NCBI GenBank assembly: GCA_027016675.1
Contig: JALUSH010000035.1
Coordinates: 615-6,024, forward strand
Length of the DNA: 5,410 nucleotides
Reading direction: 5' to 3'
Source: Thermodesulfovibrio sp.
GTDB taxonomy: Bacteria > Nitrospirota > Thermodesulfovibrionia > Thermodesulfovibrionales > JdFR-85
Numbering within the stretch: position 1 is the first letter of the stretch; the number at the start of each line of letters is the position of its first letter. Positions 1-5,394 of this stretch are shown here, in pieces. The position numbers and the translations under genes were made by a program. A model generated the notes under the pieces. The model made no database searches. It was not told where the DNA came from and worked only from the letters and a program-made list of their open reading frames with translations.

Positions 1-267
1 TCTGTTTATCCTGGCAAGGTGGTGTTTGCAGATTGGTTTAAGGGATATGGCAGGGTTGTGATTGTGAATCATGGAGAAGGATACTACACTGTCTATGCAA
101 ACCTGAGTGAAATTTTTTTGTCGAAAGGAGATATAATAAATAAAGGGGACGAAATAGGAAGAGTTGGTGAATCAGGCACACTAAGTGCACCAGCCCTTTA
201 TTTTGAGGTGCGTTACAAAGGTAAACCTCTCAATCCCCTTCAATGGTTAAAGAGAAAGAAAGGTTAA
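1..267 (+). CDS. envC: EnvC-like murein hydrolase activator, C-terminal LytM domain (5' truncated by window)
   Basis: Only the last 88 codons are present; the start, any signal peptide and the coiled-coil region expected of EnvC lie upstream of the window. The visible part is the C-terminal half of a LytM/M23 domain: ADWFKGYG, VNHGEGYYTVYANL (visible residues 22-35) and LYFEVRYKGKPLNPLQWL (66-83) match the EnvC pattern closely. In active M23 enzymes the first motif carries a catalytic His (YAHL) and the second is HLHFE. Here they read YANL (N34) and ALYFE (A65, Y67), so the visible catalytic and zinc-binding histidines are missing. Known EnvC proteins are likewise inactive as hydrolases: they sit in the periplasm, are controlled by FtsEX and activate N-acetylmuramyl-L-alanine amidases during cell separation. 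The next gene, ctpA, begins 14 nt after the stop, so the two are probably co-transcribed. The EnvC-like family is clear; the precise partner amidase is inference. Confidence 0.82.
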   Translation, partial: SVYPGKVVFADWFKGYGRVVIVNHGEGYYTVYANLSEIFLSKGDIINKGDEIGRVGESGTLSAPALYFEVRYKGKPLNPLQWLKRKKG

Positions 268-272
268 GGAGG
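266..272 (+). promoter_or_regulatory. Shine-Dalgarno site that sets the ctpA start
   Basis: AAGGAGG overlaps the stop codon of the EnvC-like gene and lies 9 nt before the ATG at 282. It favours 282 over the in-frame ATG at 243, which would lie inside the upstream gene, and over the in-frame GTG at 276, which is too close to the site. Overlap with the upstream stop suggests translational coupling. Confidence 0.8.
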
Positions 273-281
273 CTTGTGAAG

Positions 282-1580
282 ATGAGAAAAATAAAAGTAA
301 TTATTACACTATGGATAGCCCTTGCTATTACTTCATTTGTGTTGCTTTCAGCTACTCAACTTCCTCTGAAGATAGCCGATGCTGACTCATCAGAGTATGA
401 GCAGTTAAAGCTATTTACAGAGGTGCTTGATATAGTGCAGAAGAACTATGTGGAAGAGGTAAAGACAAAGGACCTCATCTATGGTGCTATTAAAGGTATG
501 ATGAGAAGTCTTGACCCTCATTCTGGATTTATGCCTCCTGAGGCCTACAAGGAGATGAAGATTGATACAACAGGTGAATTCGGTGGTCTTGGTATCCAGA
601 TTGCCATAAAAGACGGTGTATTGACCATAATTGCTCCAATCGAGGATACGCCTGCATGGCGTGCTGGTCTTAAGGCAGGTGATAAAATTATCAAGGTTGA
701 CGGTAAGCCCACTAAAGACATGAGCCTCTTCGAGGCTGTCAACATGATGCGTGGACCAAAAGGAACAAAGGTAACCCTTACAATTTTCAGGAAAGGCTGG
801 AAAGAAACAAAGGATGTCACTATTGTACGGGACATAATCAAACTTAAAAGTGTTAAACACAAACTTATAGATGACGGAATAGGATATGTCAAGATAAAAC
901 AGTTCCAGCAGAATACTGCTGATGACCTGGCAAAGGCCCTGAAGGATCTCGATGAAAAAGGTATTGATTCCCTTATACTGGATCTCAGAAACAATCCTGG
1001 CGGGCTTCTTTCAAGTGCCATTGATGTGGCTGACCAGTTCTTACCACCTGGCAAGCTGGTAGTTTATATAAAGGGACGAAGCGGTGAGAAGACTGAGTAC
1101 AAGACAAGAGGGAAAAGAAGGTATTATGATTGGCCAGTGGTGGTGCTGGTTAATCAGGGTAGTGCCTCTGCTTCAGAGATTGTTGCAGGAGCACTAAAGG
1201 ACTGGAAAAGAGGTATTATTCTTGGTGTTACAACCTTTGGGAAGGGTTCTGTACAGAGTGTTATCCCACTGAGCGATGGTTCGGGTCTGAGGATTACCAC
1301 AGCAAAATATTATACTCCCAAAGGCATATCTATACAGAACAAAGGTATTGAGCCTGATATTGTGGTGGAATTGAAACCCAAAAACGGTAAAGGACATATC
1401 GCTATAAGAGAAAAGGATCTGGAACGCCATCTTGAAAATGAACAGGCTCCAGAGATTGATGATAAAAAAGAGGAAAAGAAGGAGCTGGTTCCCATACAGA
1501 TTGACGAATCGGAAGATACCCAGTTACAGCGCGCTATTGACCTTTTGAAGAGCTGGAGGATCTTTAAAGATAAAATTTAA
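282..1580 (+). CDS. ctpA: C-terminal processing peptidase, S41 family (CtpA/Prc type)
   Basis: The product is 432 aa from the ATG at 282, a normal length for CtpA. The longer frame from 243 would add a charged 13-residue extension overlapping the previous gene and is less likely. A basic start (MRKIK) and a hydrophobic stretch at about residues 6-24 form a signal peptide or membrane anchor, so the protease domain should be periplasmic. A PDZ domain covers about residues 99-182, starting at GEFGGLGIQI, with the GLKAGDKIIKVDGKP segment typical of these proteases. The S41 catalytic core follows, with LDLRNNPGG and then NQGSASASEIVAGALKD. By spacing to Prc of E. coli, the nucleophile is the middle serine of SASAS (S296), with D307 and the general base K321 in FGKGSVQ; all are intact. 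The C-terminal tail is rich in Lys and Glu and ends with a helix. These proteases cleave near the C-terminus of periplasmic substrates; in other bacteria they control peptidoglycan hydrolases, which suits the EnvC-like neighbour. The actual substrate here is unknown. Confidence 0.95.
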   Translation: MRKIKVIITLWIALAITSFVLLSATQLPLKIADADSSEYEQLKLFTEVLDIVQKNYVEEVKTKDLIYGAIKGMMRSLDPHSGFMPPEAYKEMKIDTTGEFGGLGIQIAIKDGVLTIIAPIEDTPAWRAGLKAGDKIIKVDGKPTKDMSLFEAVNMMRGPKGTKVTLTIFRKGWKETKDVTIVRDIIKLKSVKHKLIDDGIGYVKIKQFQQNTADDLAKALKDLDEKGIDSLILDLRNNPGGLLSSAIDVADQFLPPGKLVVYIKGRSGEKTEYKTRGKRRYYDWPVVVLVNQGSASASEIVAGALKDWKRGIILGVTTFGKGSVQSVIPLSDGSGLRITTAKYYTPKGISIQNKGIEPDIVVELKPKNGKGHIAIREKDLERHLENEQAPEIDDKKEEKKELVPIQIDESEDTQLQRAIDLLKSWRIFKDKI

Positions 1581-1592
1581 AGTGTCTGACTT

Positions 1593-2261
1593 ATGAAGAG
1601 GATAATCTTTGATATAGAAACTATAGGTGTGGATTTTGAGAAGCTTGATCCAGAGCAGCAGGATTATCTGCTTCGCTATGCTGAAACAGAGGAGGAGATA
1701 GAAAAGGTAAAAAACGACTTGGGTCTTTATCCTCTTACGGGCGAGATTGTTGCTATTGGTATGCTTGATCCTGACTCACAGAAAGGCGTTGTATATTTTC
1801 AAGCTCCAGGGCAGTTGATTGCACCTTTTGAAGAGGAGGGAATTAAGTATGAAGCCGGTACAGAGAGGTCAATACTTGAAAACTTCTGGAACATATTAAA
1901 GGGCTATGACCAGATCATAACTTTTAACGGAAGAGGGTTTGATTGTCCCTTCATCATGATACGTTCTGCCATCCACCGAATCAAACCAACCCGTCAGCTG
2001 ATGCCCAACCGTTACAATGGAAGCCATATTGATCTACTTGACCAGTTGACTTTTTTTGGTGCCTCTCGCAGGAGATTCAGCCTTGATATGTGGTGCAGGG
2101 CCTTTGGGATAAAGAGCCCCAAGGAAGAGGGAATCTCTGGAAAGGATGTAAAACATCTCTTTGAAGAGGGCAGATTCGAGGAGATTGCCCGCTACTGCGT
2201 GAGAGACCTCCTTGCCACAAGGGAGTTGTTTCTCTACTGGAAAGAATACATAAATGTTTAG
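1593..2261 (+). CDS. Predicted 3'-5' exonuclease, PolB-like DnaQ fold (COG3298 / DNA_pol_B_exo2 type)
   Basis: This 222-aa protein shows the three exonuclease motifs of the DEDDy group: Exo I FDIET near the start (D7, E9), Exo II ITFNGRGFD (N112, D117) and Exo III YCVRD (Y201, D205). The tyrosine four residues before the last Asp makes it DEDDy rather than DEDDh. It resembles the stand-alone predicted exonuclease family related to the proofreading domain of family B DNA polymerases, with the family-like segments HIDLLDQLTFFG and FSLDMWCRAFG between Exo II and Exo III. The likely activity is two-metal-dependent removal of nucleotides from DNA or RNA 3' ends in the cytoplasm; the substrate and process are unknown. 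It starts 12 nt after the ctpA stop, with no good Shine-Dalgarno site, so its translation may depend on coupling to ctpA. A terminator candidate follows directly. The link with envelope genes is probably positional only. Confidence 0.88.
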   Translation: MKRIIFDIETIGVDFEKLDPEQQDYLLRYAETEEEIEKVKNDLGLYPLTGEIVAIGMLDPDSQKGVVYFQAPGQLIAPFEEEGIKYEAGTERSILENFWNILKGYDQIITFNGRGFDCPFIMIRSAIHRIKPTRQLMPNRYNGSHIDLLDQLTFFGASRRRFSLDMWCRAFGIKSPKEEGISGKDVKHLFEEGRFEEIARYCVRDLLATRELFLYWKEYINV

Positions 2262-2262
2262 G

Positions 2263-2296
2263 GTCAGTAGTGTTTAGGATTACTGGTTTATTTTTT
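2263..2296 (+). terminator. Probable intrinsic terminator of the envC-ctpA-exonuclease operon
   Basis: CAGTA (2265-2269) pairs with TACTG (2281-2285). G-T wobbles and one T-A pair extend the stem to about 2263-2271 / 2279-2287 around a 7-nt loop. A T-rich run, TTATTTTTT (2288-2296), follows at once. The stem has few G-C pairs, so efficiency may be moderate, but the position just after the stop codon and the U-tract fit a rho-independent terminator. Confidence 0.55.
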
Positions 2297-2329
2297 GGTT
2301 TATCTGATATAGGTGGAATGCCTTTTCTA

Positions 2330-2357
2330 TTTGCAAATTTGAGAGATATGATATAAT
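2330..2357 (+). promoter_or_regulatory. Sigma-70-type promoter for the Uma2-family gene
   Basis: A consensus -10 box TATAAT lies at 2352-2357. The -35 candidate is TTGCAA at 2331-2336 with a short 15-bp spacer, or TTTGCA at 2330-2335 with 16 bp. The expected start, about 2364, falls inside the ribosome-binding sequence AGGAG (2363-2367), so the leader would be only about 9 nt. The -35 region sits in a perfect 10-bp palindrome, ATTTGCAAAT (2329-2338), a possible operator. The -10 match is strong; the -35 and start point are less certain. Confidence 0.55.
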
Positions 2358-2372
2358 GAAAGAGGAGTTCTT

Positions 2373-2927
2373 ATGCCTTTAGCTAAAGAAAAGAGGCTCA
2401 ACATAAATTATTATAAAATCTTGCCTGAAGGGGCACCATATCAGCTCATTGAAGGAGAGCTTGTCATGACACCTACACCAAATCCAAGGCATCAGATTAT
2501 CCTGGGAAGAATTTTTAGACATTTATCTGATTTTGCTGATAAAAAGACAAAAGGATTTGTCATACTTTCACCTATTGATCTCTATTTAGATAATGAAAAT
2601 GCCTTCCAGCCTGATATTGTTTTTATCTCCAAAGACAGAAACAATATAATCAAAGAAGACGGTATCTATGGCCCACCAGATCTCGTGATCGAAATCCTTT
2701 CTCCGTCTACTGCAGGATATGACCTGAAAGAAAAATTCAGAGTCTATGAAAGAAGCGGAGTAAAGGAATACTGGATAGTTGATCCAGAGACGAAACCAGT
2801 TGAGATATATTCCAATATTGAAGGGCGCTTTTCCCTATCTGCAAAGGCTGAAGAGAAGGGTGAGGTACGCTCCCTGTTGCTTGAGGGATTCGAACTTGAC
2901 ATTGATGAAATATTTCGTCCCTTTTAG
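2373..2927 (+). CDS. Uma2-family (DUF820) putative PD-(D/E)XK endonuclease
   Basis: The 184-aa product carries the recognisable Uma2/DUF820 pattern. The N-terminal part has YQLIEGELVMTPTPNPRHQ, the family's opening motif. The nuclease-like core follows: FQPDIVFIS (D81), GPPDLVIEILSPST (D103, E107), the lysines of DLKEKFRVYE (K119/K121), then SGVKEYWIVDPE. D81, E107 and K119/K121 are the likely metal-binding and catalytic positions, so the fold appears intact. The start at 2373 is supported by AGGAG at 2363-2367, five bases upstream. Family members are numerous in cyanobacteria and other bacteria, often in many copies, and their biological role is mostly unproven. The gene has its own promoter and stands alone. 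Its stop lies 5 bp from the stop of the opposing trpB2 gene, leaving no space for a terminator of its own. Family membership is confident; nuclease activity is inferred. Confidence 0.9.
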   Translation: MPLAKEKRLNINYYKILPEGAPYQLIEGELVMTPTPNPRHQIILGRIFRHLSDFADKKTKGFVILSPIDLYLDNENAFQPDIVFISKDRNNIIKEDGIYGPPDLVIEILSPSTAGYDLKEKFRVYERSGVKEYWIVDPETKPVEIYSNIEGRFSLSAKAEEKGEVRSLLLEGFELDIDEIFRPF

Positions 2928-2932
2928 AGTTT

Positions 2933-4282
2933 CTATATTACAGGCAGCCTTGAAAGCGCCTCCTTTATCTTCTCCTCCGGGTACTCATAATCCACAAGCC
3001 TGCCTTCCAGATAATCAGCATAGGCCTGAAGGTCAAGATATCCATGTCCGCTGAGATTAAATAGAATAGTCTTTTCCCTGCCTTCCTCTTTAGCAATAAG
3101 TGCCTCATCTATGGCTGCCCTGACAGCGTGAGCACTTTCAGGGGCCGGGATGATTCCCTCTGTACGGGAAAACTGAATGGCAGCCTCAAAGACTGTTGTC
3201 TGTGGATAAGCCTTTGCCTCTATAAGACCATCATGGTATAACTGACACACAAGAGGTGCATCTGCATGGTAACGGAGACCTCCTGCATGTATTCCTGGAG
3301 GAACAAAGTCATGTCCCAGTGTATACATCATAAGCAGGGGGGTAAGGCCTGCTGTATCACCAAAGTCATATCTGAACTCACCCTTTGTAAGTGTAGGGCA
3401 TGATGCAGGCTCTACAGCGATCACCCGAAGTTCTCTGCCGTTTATCTTGTCCCTCAGGAAGGGGAAACTCACACCAGCAAGGTTGCTTCCACCACCACAG
3501 CATCCTATAATGATATCAGGATAATCACCAACAAGTTCAAACTGTTTCAGGGCCTCAAGACCGATAACAGTCTGGTGCAGCAGTACATGGTTAAGCACAG
3601 AGCCAAGGGCATAGTTTGTATCATCATGGGTGGCGGCATCCTCCACAGCCTCTGATATGGCTATCCCAAGGCTTCCAGGGTTGTCAGGGTCAGCCTCCAG
3701 GATCTTCCTTCCTGCCTCTGTCCTGTCAGTTGGGCTGGCATATACGGTGCCTCCCCATGTCTCCATGGCAATTCTTCGGTAGGGTTTCTGGTTGTAGCTT
3801 ACCTTGACCATATAGACTGTTACATCTATTCCAAAGAGGCTTCCTGCAAAGCACAGGGCAGAGCCCCACTGGCCGGCACCTGTCTCTGTAGCAATCTTTT
3901 TAATGCCAGCCACTTTGTTATAGTATGCCTGTGGCACTGAGGTGTTTGGTTTATGGCTTCCTGCAGGACTTACCCCTTCGTATTTATAATAAATTTTTGC
4001 AGGTGTACCAAGGGTTTCTTCGAGTCTGTATGCCCTGTACATTGGTGTGGGCCTCCAGAGGGTGTAAACCTTCAGAACCTCCTCTGGTATGTCTATCCAT
4101 CGCTCCTGTGTTACCTCCTGTTCAATCAGGCTCATAGGGAATATGGCTGAAAGGTCATCAGGCCCCACGGGTTCCTTTGTTGCAGGATGCAGTGGGGGCT
4201 TAGGCAGATTAGGCATATCAGCCATGATATTGTACCACTTTTGGGGGATATCCTTTTCAGAAAGCATTATCTTTGTCTCCAT
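2933..4282 (-). CDS. trpB: Tryptophan synthase beta chain, TrpB2 type (PLP-dependent)
   Basis: The 449-aa product is longer than a classical TrpB1 (about 400 aa) and has TrpB2 signatures: the N-terminal extension with GPDDLSAIFP (residues 40-49) and RPTPMYRAYRLE. The PLP-binding lysine is K111 in GSHKPNTS, the catalytic glutamate is E133 in ETGAGQWG, and the phosphate-binding loop is GGGSN (263-267). RTEGIIPAPESAHA (373-386) and LSGHGYLD (410-417) complete the active site. All key residues are present. The enzyme joins indole to an activated serine to give tryptophan in the cytoplasm; some characterised TrpB2 enzymes prefer O-phosphoserine. No trpA or other trp gene is next to it, so it is a stand-alone copy that may salvage indole or act with a distant TrpA. 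A strong Shine-Dalgarno site and its own promoter precede it. CC in IGCCGGGSN, where many relatives have CV, is a minor variation. Confidence 0.95.
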   Translation of the reverse strand: METKIMLSEKDIPQKWYNIMADMPNLPKPPLHPATKEPVGPDDLSAIFPMSLIEQEVTQERWIDIPEEVLKVYTLWRPTPMYRAYRLEETLGTPAKIYYKYEGVSPAGSHKPNTSVPQAYYNKVAGIKKIATETGAGQWGSALCFAGSLFGIDVTVYMVKVSYNQKPYRRIAMETWGGTVYASPTDRTEAGRKILEADPDNPGSLGIAISEAVEDAATHDDTNYALGSVLNHVLLHQTVIGLEALKQFELVGDYPDIIIGCCGGGSNLAGVSFPFLRDKINGRELRVIAVEPASCPTLTKGEFRYDFGDTAGLTPLLMMYTLGHDFVPPGIHAGGLRYHADAPLVCQLYHDGLIEAKAYPQTTVFEAAIQFSRTEGIIPAPESAHAVRAAIDEALIAKEEGREKTILFNLSGHGYLDLQAYADYLEGRLVDYEYPEEKIKEALSRLPVI

Positions 4283-4287
4283 TGAAA

Positions 4288-4293
4288 CCTCCT
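4288..4293 (-). promoter_or_regulatory. Shine-Dalgarno site of trpB2
   Basis: On the minus strand AGGAGG lies five bases before the ATG whose first base is 4282. The strong match supports the first methionine over the in-frame Met6. Confidence 0.85.
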
Positions 4294-4294
4294 G

Positions 4295-4305
4295 GAAAAG
4301 TTTTC
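4295..4305. repeat. Short dyad GAAAA-G-TTTTC at the trpB2 start site
   Basis: A perfect 5-bp inverted repeat with a one-base centre covers the predicted trpB2 transcription start (about 4304). The centre is too short for an RNA hairpin, so if it matters it would be as a protein-binding site. An AT-rich dyad of this size can occur by chance. Confidence 0.25.
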
Positions 4306-4310
4306 AATAC

Positions 4311-4340
4311 ATTATACAAATTAATAGAGAATTTAGGCAA
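4311..4340 (-). promoter_or_regulatory. Sigma-70-type promoter of trpB2
   Basis: On the minus strand a consensus TATAAT (4316-4311) is preceded by TTGCCT (4340-4335), a 4 of 6 match to the -35 box, with an 18-bp spacer. The predicted start is near 4304, giving a leader of about 22 nt that contains the Shine-Dalgarno site. No leader peptide, tryptophan-codon run or T-box fits in so short a leader, so attenuation in the 5' leader is unlikely. Confidence 0.65.
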
Positions 4341-4363
4341 AATAGAACTTCATATTATTGCTG

Positions 4364-4372
4364 TGCTATAAT
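4364..4372 (+). promoter_or_regulatory. Extended -10 promoter of the coiled-coil gene, predicted leaderless
   Basis: TGCTATAAT is a perfect extended -10 element. The last T of the hexamer is at 4372, so a start seven bases later falls on 4379, the A of the ATG. The -35 region (about 4343-4349) matches poorly, as often seen with extended -10 promoters. No Shine-Dalgarno sequence precedes the ATG, which agrees with a leaderless transcript. Confidence 0.62.
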
Positions 4373-4378
4373 AATCCC

Positions 4379-5323
4379 ATGATAGATACACTTGAATTTT
4401 TTGAGGAATTAAAAGAGGCTATAGAGCCTACTGCTGCAAAGAAGATCGCAGAGGTGATGGGGAAGCTCTACAGGGAGTTGAGTAACACCGTTACCAAGAC
4501 AGAATTCAGGGAGTTAACAGAGGCTGTCAAGGAGCTTACCCAGGCTCAGAGGAGGACAGAGCAGGGGCTTGAGGACTTCAAGAAGGCCACCCAGGAAAAC
4601 TTCAACAGGGTCTGGCAGGCAATAGATGAGCTGGCCGATGCCCAGAAGAGAACCGAGGCAAGAGTTGAAGAGCTGGCCGAGGCACAGAATAAGAGTGAGC
4701 AGAGACTGACAAGGCTTGAGAATGCAGTTGAGAAGCTGGCCGAGGCACAGAGTAAGAGTGAAGAGAGACTGACAAGACTTGAGACCGCGGTTGAAGAACT
4801 TACCGAGGCGCAGAATAAGAGTGAGCAGAGACTGACAAGGCTTGAGAACGTAGTTGAGGAGCTGGCCGAGGCACAGAAGAGGACAGAGCAGGAAGTAAGG
4901 GAACTTGCAAAGGGATTAAAAGAAACAAGGCAGATGGTGGGTAATCTCTCTGATACAGTTGGCTATGGTCTTGAAGACAGGGCAATGAAAAGCCTACCTG
5001 AACTGTTCAGGGAACGTTACAGCATAGAAGTAAAAGACAGGCTTGTCAGAAAATTCGTTAAATACAATGGTAAACATGACGAGATAAACATATTTGGCCA
5101 GGGTAAAAGAAGGGGAAAGAAGCTCTATATAATAGGGGAGGCAAAATCCCGCCTTTCAAAGCGCCATGTGGACGACCTGATAAAGCTTGTTAAACGGCTT
5201 GAAAGCAACAAGGTTATAAGTGGTGAAAGATTTCTCTTCATAGTGACCTATTCTGCCCGACCCGAGGCTGAGGAGTATGCCCGCAACAAAGGTGTTGAGG
5301 TTGTATGGTCCTTTGAGGTATAG
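4379..5323 (+). CDS. Coiled-coil protein with C-terminal PD-(D/E)XK nuclease-like domain
   Basis: The ATG at 4379 gives 314 aa. A TTG at 4358 in the same frame would add seven residues but would place the -10 box inside the gene, so 4379 is preferred. Residues 1-34 form a helical head (FFEELKEAIEPTAAKKIAEV). Residues about 42-190 are a charged coiled coil with repeated E-L-A-E-A-Q blocks, including three 21-residue units from 98 to 160 (three heptads each). No signal peptide or membrane segment is seen, so it is cytoplasmic. The C-terminal domain (about 195-314) has GYGLEDRAMKSL (E199), then HDEINIF (D234) and IIGEAK (E254, K256), a D-x19-ExK arrangement with hydrophobic strands, as in PD-(D/E)XK nucleases. 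It resembles the uncharacterised coiled-coil plus nuclease-like proteins (DUF3782-like) common in thermophilic bacteria and archaea; that family name is from memory. Function is unknown: the coil may oligomerise or span a partner, and DNA cleavage is inference. Its only neighbour is the divergent trpB2. Confidence 0.85.
   Translation: MIDTLEFFEELKEAIEPTAAKKIAEVMGKLYRELSNTVTKTEFRELTEAVKELTQAQRRTEQGLEDFKKATQENFNRVWQAIDELADAQKRTEARVEELAEAQNKSEQRLTRLENAVEKLAEAQSKSEERLTRLETAVEELTEAQNKSEQRLTRLENVVEELAEAQKRTEQEVRELAKGLKETRQMVGNLSDTVGYGLEDRAMKSLPELFRERYSIEVKDRLVRKFVKYNGKHDEINIFGQGKRRGKKLYIIGEAKSRLSKRHVDDLIKLVKRLESNKVISGERFLFIVTYSARPEAEEYARNKGVEVVWSFEV
4670..4858 (+). repeat. Three tandem 63-bp in-frame repeats encoding three heptads each
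   Basis: Units lie at 4670-4732, 4733-4795 and 4796-4858; a partial fourth begins at 4859 (ELAEAQKRTEQ). Each unit encodes a variant of (E/K)L(A/T)EAQ-KSE-RLTRLE--VE. By hand alignment units 1 and 3 differ at 6 of 63 bases, units 1 and 2 at 9, and units 2 and 3 at 13. Units 1 and 3 share an uninterrupted 38-base identity (4685-4722 and 4811-4848). Length change by whole units would preserve both reading frame and heptad phase. Confidence 0.9.
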
Positions 5324-5373
5324 TTTCAATGTACTCTGAGATCTTAAATCTTTAGTTTTTACCTTTCCTGTCA

Positions 5374-5394
5374 TTCTCCAATTTGACTGGAGAA
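5374..5394. other. Perfect 7-bp hairpin downstream of the coiled-coil gene
   Basis: TTCTCCA (5374-5380) and TGGAGAA (5388-5394) form a 7-bp stem around a 7-nt loop, 50 bases after the stop at 5323. No proper T-run follows on either strand within the window (ATCTACATTGTTCTTT on the plus side), so it is a weak terminator candidate or a transcript-end structure. The rest of 5324-5410 shows no gene; a 4-5 bp imperfect stem near 5338-5352 followed by TTAGTTTTT is another weak candidate. Confidence 0.35.

Noticed and set aside
243..281. A longer ctpA start at 243
   Set aside because: It would overlap the EnvC-like gene by 25 bases and add a charged extension before the signal peptide, and the strong AAGGAGG site is placed for the ATG at 282.
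545..1054. A 169-residue open frame on the minus strand inside ctpA
   Set aside because: It is antisense to the PDZ and protease core of a clearly real gene, has no recognisable motif or ribosome-binding site, and its composition (many Ser, Pro, Leu) is what the reverse frame of such a gene yields. The same holds for the minus-strand frame at 411-860.
2905..2917. GAAATATTTC palindrome near the Uma2 gene end as a trpB2 terminator
   Set aside because: It has no loop and no following U-run on the minus strand, and it lies in coding sequence of AT-rich composition.
2942..2962. AGGC...GCCT inverted repeats just after the Uma2 stop as its terminator
   Set aside because: The stem is only four base pairs, no T-run follows directly, and the sequence encodes the trpB2 C-terminus.
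2779..3054. A 91-residue plus-strand frame across the Uma2 and trpB2 ends
   Set aside because: It overlaps the 3' ends of two confident genes, has no family resemblance and no Shine-Dalgarno site.
4358..4378. A TTG start at 4358 for the coiled-coil gene
   Set aside because: The extended -10 box at 4364-4372 would then lie within the coding region, and no ribosome-binding site precedes the TTG.
4670..4885. Regular repeats as a possible CRISPR array or intergenic satellite
   Set aside because: The units are contiguous without spacers, stay in frame and encode heptads, so they are a protein repeat.
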